The notes beneath the pieces are model-generated. The model ran no database searches, had not been told where the DNA came from, and saw only the letters and a program-made list of their open reading frames with translations. From assembly GCA_014898415.1 (NCBI GenBank), contig RCTD01000006.1, positions 558,001 through 622,000 on the forward strand: a DNA stretch of 64,000 nt. The letters are read 5' to 3'. Source of the stretch: Stromatinia cepivora. Taxonomy: Eukaryota; Ascomycota; Leotiomycetes; Helotiales; Sclerotiniaceae. Every line of letters begins with the position of its first letter. Within the stretch, counting starts at the first letter, position 1. Of this stretch, positions 57,615-64,000 are shown one piece after another. A program made the position numbers and the translations under genes.

Positions 57615-58410
57615 ATGTGATGTTAACGCTGTGGATGTGAATCGTGAACACAGGAGATCAGCAAGAACTCGGGATGGTCCCGAGCCCTAGATGGATATCG
57701 TGTAGGATATACTAATTTGATGCATGATGGTGCATGCATGCATACATGCAAAGTCTTCCAGCCATAAGGCAGGTGACAGGACCCGAGTCGGAAGTAGGTG
57801 CCAGTGTATTACGAAATCGACCGGGAGGTCAATAGCCGCTTCTTCCAAGACGCCAGCCAAGGATTAAAGTTCAGCCTATACTATTACTGTATCACAGGAA
57901 CCTGACTGCTACTACACTATTGCCTGCTGGACTTGGGAGTCATGTCAAGAGATATAGATGAAGAAATTTTTATGTGTAAGATAAATACAGACATACATAC
58001 AGCAATCATAAAGGCAATTACAAGAATATAAAAGGTACAAACATCATAATACAATCTAGAAGGTATAGTTCAAGCACCATGCGTGCCTGCAAGCAATCCG
58101 TGCTACGCTACCCCAACTCATCCCATCCCATCCCATTTCAATTCATCAAAACCCTACGCAGCCCAAGCCAAGGGGGCTCACGCACACATTTTAAATTCAT
58201 CGCGCCATCCCAATATGCAAAGCCCACCCACATATGCTAACCACAACCCATGGCCATCCCATACCATACCATCCCATACCATCCCAACCCAAAACAAAAC
58301 CAAAAAATTAACTTTTCTCCAAACGCCAATCGCGTTTGCACACGTTTCCTTCATTCCACATAAAGTTCTATTGAATACTTCCATCGACATTGACATTGTA
58401 ACTGTCATGC
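57615..58410. other. Convergent intergenic region
   Basis: 3' flanks of trm9 (+) and the Myb gene (-). A GCATGCATACATGCA-type palindrome-rich spot lies at 57731-57749 and CATCC repeats near 58115-58280. The plus-strand frame at 58083 arises from the repeats. No gene supported. Confidence 0.45.
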
Positions 58411-59601
58411 TCACTGTCTCCTCCTAGACGAATCCCTCGATCCGGCTTCGGGACTCCCTCGTCGCTTCGCTTCAGGTCGATGACCCATCATTCCAATCGC
58501 GGGTAAAAGTGGTCCTGGACTTGGGTAACCACTCGAATATCCACTCGAGTGTGCCGGCGTCGACATCGCATAGGCAGGTGTGCTATACGGGCTGACGCCG
58601 GTGGTCATCTCCACCAGACTGGGTAGGTATTGGCCACCTCTACCTGCTCCCATCATATTCATTCCGCCTCCGATGGCTGCCAATGCTAAACCGTCAGACG
58701 GGCTAGAAGGCGGGACAGATCTGGGGGTACTTTCTCTTCTTGCGGCGATCGTGCGAGTGCCACCTCTGGGGTTTGGATTGCCTTGTGCAGTTCCGGGTCT
58801 GCTGTATCTAGAGCCAGTAGATCCTGAACCCATTGTGCTAGATGTGGATTGGCTGTAGGAATGTCCTCTCACTGGTGAAGCTCGTGAACCAGACGATGGT
58901 GCATCGAGTGTTACGCTGGATAATGAGAACGGAACGACACCTGCACGTCTTGCCATATCATTTTCGCCAAGTTGCCAGTGCATAGCTTCTGCTGCTCGCC
59001 ATGGTACTGCCATTTCTTCGGCTACTTTTGACCACATCTCTTGTTTAAATCTAGATAGTGATGTTAATAACATTCTTTCTCAAGTCCGATGTTAGAAGAA
59101 ATCATACCTTTCGTAAAGTCTGGCGAGCTTGTTCTTTCGTTCTTCGTCCCATTCACTTCTACGTTCCAGGTAGTTTTGATAATGTAACCGACAACTAATA
59201 GCACTACGACCCGGTAATCTCTTAGAAATGTCCTCCCACTTCATTCCACTGCCCCTTAGATCGATGATTAAAGCATCTTCGTCGGCCGACCATTTACTCT
59301 GCTTCTTAGCTGGAGACTCGGACGGATGGGCACCCATACTTCTTTTTCCGCCTGAGCCAGAGATGGCAGCAGCGTAGATTGGTAGTTCTGGTTGTGCGAT
59401 TGATGACTGAACAGATGCAGATCTTGTTTGATTTCTGTCGGGTGGTGATGCGGTCGGGGACTCATTAGAGTCCGGGTCCTTGAGGAGAAGGGAGATATCC
59501 ACGGTGATGACGAAGTCCCTGATACCGTCAAGGTCGACGGATGATCTGCGAAGAAGCGGTGCAAGGTTTGTTTCTGTGTTGCTTTTGGTTCTGTAGATCA
59601 T
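58411..59601 (-). CDS. Myb/SANT-like DNA-binding protein
   Basis: A probable transcription regulator. Two exons, 59601-59108 and 59050-58411 (57-bp intron, phase 2), give 377 residues. The start at 59601 is the first ATG of the frame; the open frame continues to 59709 only through a TTG, so an upstream coding exon is possible. The N-terminal part includes DGIRDFVITVDISLLLKDPD. The Myb/SANT domain is KQSKWSADEDALIIDLR, then KWEDISKRLPGRSAISCRLH, with the three spaced aromatic/helix segments. A second SANT-like helix set spans the intron: LARLYERFKQEMWSKVAEEM, then VPWRAAEAMHWQLGENDM. The C-terminal 200 residues are Ser/Pro/Gly-rich. The pattern looks conserved in filamentous ascomycetes; no specific function is known to me. 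Confidence 0.82.
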
Positions 59602-61761
59602 TAAATTTTGACACGAGGTCCGGCAATTCGAACGTGTTGATGAAAAGTTGTCCCTGTATAATCCGAAAGAGTAGTTGTTGATCGAAAGAGAAGATCTGAA
59701 AAGAGACAAACAACACTTTTGATAGATATGAGTAATGTAGTGGCGTGAAACAGGCTAGGTTGTTCTTCAAGGCGTGATGGCTTGGATTGTTCGGGAAGGA
59801 CTATCTTGAGACCACTTCTGACGGGAGGACCACGATCCTATTTCAGGCCTTCAAAGTAGAGGGAGATGCGTGGCTCGCGTAAGATCCAATAGCCATAAAT
59901 CTGATTGACAAAAATATATCATTGGATGCAGCCAATCGCGGTAGATGAGATGGAAAAGGGAAAAGAGCAGAAGCCAACGCCAACGGAACAATACGTCAAG
60001 TTTGCTAATGAAGCTTGTTAAAAGACAAGGGCATTGTTCGAACTGATCCCCACAAGGAATGACTAGGTTGAGTGCTGGACGGTAGGTCGGGAGCATGCGC
60101 AATGCCCTTGGTGGTGGGGGCGGCCCAGCCAGGGTATGCTAGTGTGGAGGAAGGCAGGCCACGAATTCATGCATGAACATGAACGTGAGCATAATCATGC
60201 TTCCAGAATGGTTGCATTCTAGTGTCTCCATTGTTTAGAAGTCGTAGAAGAACAGTTGAAACTTGGGAGCTGGCGCTTGAAACTGATTTATACTCCTTAG
60301 ATCCCTCGAAGTTGTTTTAGACACATGTCTGTGCGCAACCTAATCAAACTTAACTTTGATTGTAATTATCTGCAGTTCACCAAATTGCACGATAAGAGAA
60401 GGGTTTGAATGCCACAATTATGAAAAGGTTCATGATTTGATCTCCATTGCTTGTCGAAGCCTCAATGACCAAACATTGTAGATCTGAGATTGACATCCAA
60501 GAAGAGGGAATTGGCGGTCTGATTTTGCAAGGGTAGTGGACAACTCTGATTCAAGGATTATAATGTATGATCTTCATGGCTTGCAGCGCTTCTAAGTCCT
60601 CGATGAACCACGATCTTCCGTGGGGCGAGTAAGCCAAAAAAACCGAAGAAATCTAGCAAGCCACATAGAATAAAATTCCCTTCAATTGGGTCGTTGGTGG
60701 CTGGAAATAAACCTTGCGCAACCGTTTAGGTCGGCTGTGCCTCATCCAAAGTATGATCCTTGATGCCCAAACAGAAGAAATATGCTGCGCTGTTCGATCC
60801 CCGTTTGTATCTCTGTCGCTAGCCATTACAATGGGCACAGTTGCATCCCCAGTCTCTTCCCTTCAGCAGAGCCTTCGGATACCTACATCTGGCGGTGTAA
60901 ATTCGTATTGTCATGTGAGACGGCGCCATGATCGTGTAGACGGTTTGAGTCATTGAACCTTTTTTTTTTCTTCAGAACTTTCGGAAACATGGTATCCATG
61001 GATGTAGCCCAAAGTCTAAATGACCAACACCCCAAATGGCATATACGGCGAGCGCTTAATCAAAGCTTTCTGCAGTTCGGATTCAGCCCTGATTAATCTC
61101 ATGATTCTCATCCGGGAAGATGGGGGCGGTGAAAGCCAAGTAGACGCTTTTAGCTGTCATCTAGCCTCGAAAAAGTACAACTTGTCAGATCAGACGAGAG
61201 CAACAAATTATTGCTGTCGCACGGCCTTGGAAGATAGTGCCTCAAAGCAAGCGTCGCCCATTGCGTGCGTTATTAGTATGCTTAGCAACATTTGACAACA
61301 ATAGCATAGCTGTGCTGTCATTGTTGATTGCGGTGTCTCAGAAAGGATACATATTCTGCGGATATCCGTCATGTAGCTGAGCCCGTTTGGTTTCCATTTA
61401 CAATGGTCATTGTTGTGTGAAAGTAGCATTCTGCATTCATGGAGGCCTGAGTAGGGCGGCTGTCAAAATTAGTAGTAATTGCCTCATGCACAAGTATAGG
61501 TGGATTTTTTTAAGCGTTAGTTCGGGTAGCTGCCGATGTTATGCCATGAAAAGCATGATCTCATTGTGAGTTTTCTCTGTTCATCGGTGTAAAATTTTCC
61601 AATTTGAGAAGACTTAGTAATGAACAAGTACTATCGTGTTCATCGCTCCCGCGTCCCGAATCGAATACAGTCCGATCAATTGTGGAAGATCTTGCGAACC
61701 ACCAAAATCAAAGTCAAAAAGTAGATACAGCTGGAGTTAGCTTCAACTTAGCTTGATATTT

Positions 61762-61816
61762 CAAAGATGCAAAGATGCAAAGATACAAAGAAAGATGCAA
61801 AGATGCAAAGATGCAA
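61762..61816. repeat. 8-bp array (AAGATGCA)n
   Basis: About six copies, some imperfect (AAGATACA, one 4-bp insertion), read directly. Confidence 0.93.
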
Positions 61817-63330
61817 GTCGCGTGGCACTTCGGAGAGTGGCGCATACAGGGCAGGGCTATGGAAAAGAACTTCGTCTCAGAAAAGGACCAACCCAACCCC
61901 ATGTCTGTTTGAGCGGTGTAGTAAAATATGTCATGCAGTCCCAGACAAGAACAATAATACTAACTATAGACTTATAGTAATCTTGGAGAAGAATAAATGG
62001 CGCCGAAAGAGTTCGAGGATAAGCTCTCATTGAACGCAGGGTCCAAAATTATTCATGCAGAGTTCCCGTGTCCTTTTTTTCTGATTTGCTCAATAAAGAG
62101 ATTATGGGGTGGACATTTTGGTAAGACTTATAATTTAACAAAGCAAATCAATAAGTTAACAAGTCAATCCAATCTACAAACGAAAGTTAGCCAACCAATT
62201 GGGACAAGAACTGTTAGAGATCTTCTCCTGATCCTCTTTTTCTTTCCACTATTTTTATCAAGTTTGAGCCTTGCGACAAAGTAAATCCATAATCCATAAC
62301 CTTACTTCGAATTCATAATTGGATCAAAAGCTTCGCCTCGTCATACTATAATAAGTTAACCCCAACCATCAATTGAAGTTCACGGTCCTTTTGCAATTGA
62401 GACTTCTAAAGCATTGACTTTCCCATGTACGGAGTAGTAAAGTCTTATAATTTGTTGATGAAGACATTTTGACTTTGATCAATTTTCCTCTTCATGGTTG
62501 ATAAAAGTAAGGTTAATAAGTGGGTAAGTAGTAAAAGTTTGAAAGAAGCAATAATAGGGGAAGGAAAGAAGAAGAAACTTTTTATCAGATTAACCTCGAT
62601 TAACCTCGATTAGCCAACCTAATCTTGATATGCAAGTGCGTTTGGTAGACATGGAATATTTGCATGGAAAATTCACTGTACTCTGTAGGTGATGTAGGTG
62701 ATGTAGGTGATTACCTAGTAGGTGCTTATTTCCCTTGTGCCTGTCTTCCTCATTCCTCAAATGTGTGATGTGTGATGTGTTCAACCTGGACAATATACTC
62801 CATACATATACATCACATCGTACATCATACATTTCGGAAATATATGTTCCTAAAATCTTTTTGTTCATGTAACCTTACCACTCATTGAATGTCGCCGTCC
62901 TAATTCGGATTGAAACTGTCAATTTAAAACTGGGGTCATTGAAGACTCGGGAAGATGTGGCTGGTGAATTCTGAATAACACCCACCAGTGCCACCAAACC
63001 TTCCAGTTTCCAGTTTTTTATATGGGTCGACAACAACAACTTGATGGATCAATTACCTCATCTTCATCCTTCTTGACCCATAAACGTCGTATTTCTTCTA
63101 CCAGGAAAAGTATCAGTGACACCTCATCCTGTCTCCATAATCTGTTTCAATTTTCTCCATCAGATTCTCCATCGAAGCTATCACCGAATCTTCTCAACCG
63201 ATCAATTTTTACTCGAGCACGATTGCCGTTGGCCGTTTCCCATCCATCTGCCACAAAGCCACCCCGCCTTCAAACAGAACCTGGTAGACATAGCATACTA
63301 CCTGGGTACTTTAATAAGTAAACTTGGAAG

Positions 63331-63369
63331 TTGGCACATTGGCACATTGGCACATTGGCACACTGGCAC
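63331..63369. repeat. 8-bp array (TTGGCACA)n
   Basis: Four copies and a partial one, the last with a single change, read directly. Confidence 0.93.
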
Positions 63370-63765
63370 GTCTGTCCCTGGTAACTGCAGAGATCCGATA
63401 ACTGGGATATATTTCTATTTCAAGGTCAGAAGGGGGAAGAATTAAAAACGTCTACTGTACTTGTACTGCCCTGCCCTGCCCTGCCCTGCCCTGTCCTGTG
63501 GATCCACCAGTGATCATTCGAAAATACCTTCCACTTCCAATCCTTTATCGATAGGAAAATATCATTGGGGGATCCATCCTATCCCCAATCAAAATCTACC
63601 CGATAAACCTTGAGGTTTCTCGCAGATTCGCTTCATTTTAATTGTGTAACGGTACTCCATACCTTAACCTTACCTAACACCAACTTTTACCTTGCCGCCT
63701 TATATCGGAAAATTTCAACATTCGAAGCCTCATCCGTTAACCTACGCCTTACATACTTACATATC

Positions 63766-63857
63766 TACATACCACATACCACATACCACATACCACATAC
63801 CACATACTACATACTACATACTACATACTACATACTACATACCACATACCACATACC
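63766..63857. repeat. 7-bp array (CATACCA/CATACTA)n upstream of cofactor B
   Basis: About 13 copies of a 7-bp unit. The outer units read ATACCAC and the central five or so read ATACTAC, so the array has blocks of two variants. It ends 18 bp before the start codon and thus probably lies in the 5' leader. Confidence 0.95.
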
Positions 63858-63875
63858 TTACAAATTTCAACAACC

Positions 63876-64000
63876 ATGAATATGCAGACAGCAGGGGATA
63901 TCCCCATGATTGTTAAATCAGAGAACTCCGGATCAGAGCGTCGTATTACTCCATCCTGGTCCATTGGTCAACTAAAATCCAAACTTGTACCCGTGACCGG
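63876..64000 (+). CDS. Tubulin-folding cofactor B (CAP-Gly protein), 5' part only
   Basis: The window edge cuts the gene after 41 codons. The frame starts at ATG 63876 (CAACC ATG context) and reads GDIPMIVKSENSGSERRITP, then SWSIGQLKSKLVPVTG, typical of the N-terminal ubiquitin-like domain of cofactor B (fission yeast Alp11, budding yeast Alf1). The SERRITPSWSI..LK.KL.P.TG stretch is characteristic. This protein binds alpha-tubulin during folding and dimer assembly. The CAP-Gly domain would lie to the right. The call rests on 41 residues only, but the pattern is distinctive. Confidence 0.8.
   Translation, partial: MNMQTAGDIPMIVKSENSGSERRITPSWSIGQLKSKLVPVT

Larger units (their letters stand above)
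59602..63875. other. Long gene-free region with many short tandem repeats
   Basis: 4.3 kb without a supported gene. Short frames on both strands have no motif. It holds a T10 run at 60960, an AAGATGCA array (61762-61816), GATGTAGGT repeats near 62690, an 8-bp GGCACATT array (63331-63369), a CCTGC array (63464-63493) and a 7-bp array (63766-63857). Part of it must serve as promoters of the Myb gene (left) and of cofactor B (right). No tRNA or snRNA signature was convincing. Confidence 0.5.

Noticed and set aside
63766..63857. Regular repeats as a CRISPR-like array
   Set aside because: The 7-bp units are contiguous without spacers, and the host is a eukaryote.

Overview
The window looks like nuclear DNA of a filamentous ascomycete. 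Genes have short introns (about 46 to 170 bp) with GT..AG ends and CTAAC or CTGAC branch sites, and the orthologue set (Rad53, Stt3, dynein intermediate chain, Trm9, Ofd1/Tpa1, cofactor B) is typical of fungi. Normal-composition gene blocks alternate with extremely A+T-rich blocks full of transposon ruins whose copies differ almost only by transitions, as repeat-induced point mutation (RIP) leaves them. A Leotiomycete such as Botrytis, Sclerotinia or Monilinia is my best guess; this is inference.

Positions 1-14812 are one nested transposon block, all on the minus strand. The oldest element (B, Ty3/gypsy type) runs from about 14812 to the left edge. A second gypsy element (A, 2705-10787) sits inside B's RNase H domain and has a matching TGTAT target duplication. 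A small gag-only LTR element (C, 3037-4711, 150-bp LTRs, TTTTT target duplication) sits inside A's polypurine tract. A second copy of C (C', 1-1502) sits inside B's integrase. Every reading frame is broken, mostly by TAA stops.

Positions 14813-17767 hold a boundary with a polypurine tract, then an Ofd1/Tpa1 prolyl hydroxylase gene (+). Positions 17768-22000 are gene-poor, with a small A+T-rich island and a decayed CYP52-like P450 pseudogene. Positions 22450-25936 hold a conserved unknown gene (-) and an HSL-type alpha/beta hydrolase (+). Positions 27380-31138 hold a Rad53/Chk2 checkpoint kinase (+) with FHA domains at both ends. Positions 31139-37600 are poor in genes and rich in simple repeats; they hold one GPI-anchored wall-type protein (33751-34504, -) and gene relics. 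Positions 37628-40250 hold a lineage-specific repeat protein whose 3' part is decayed. Positions 41504-44747 (-) hold an uncharacterised CxxC protein gene whose reading frame breaks several times.

Positions 45822-59601 are dense housekeeping DNA: STT3 (N-glycosylation, -), ATP synthase subunit e (-), dynein intermediate chain (+), a ubiquitin-specific protease (-), the tRNA wobble methyltransferase Trm9 (+) and a Myb/SANT protein (-). Positions 59602-63875 have no convincing gene but many short tandem repeats. The right edge cuts into tubulin-folding cofactor B (+). The genes are independent eukaryotic units; I see no biosynthetic cluster. The most unusual structures are the gag-only LTR element, the triple nesting and the two serially frame-broken genes.
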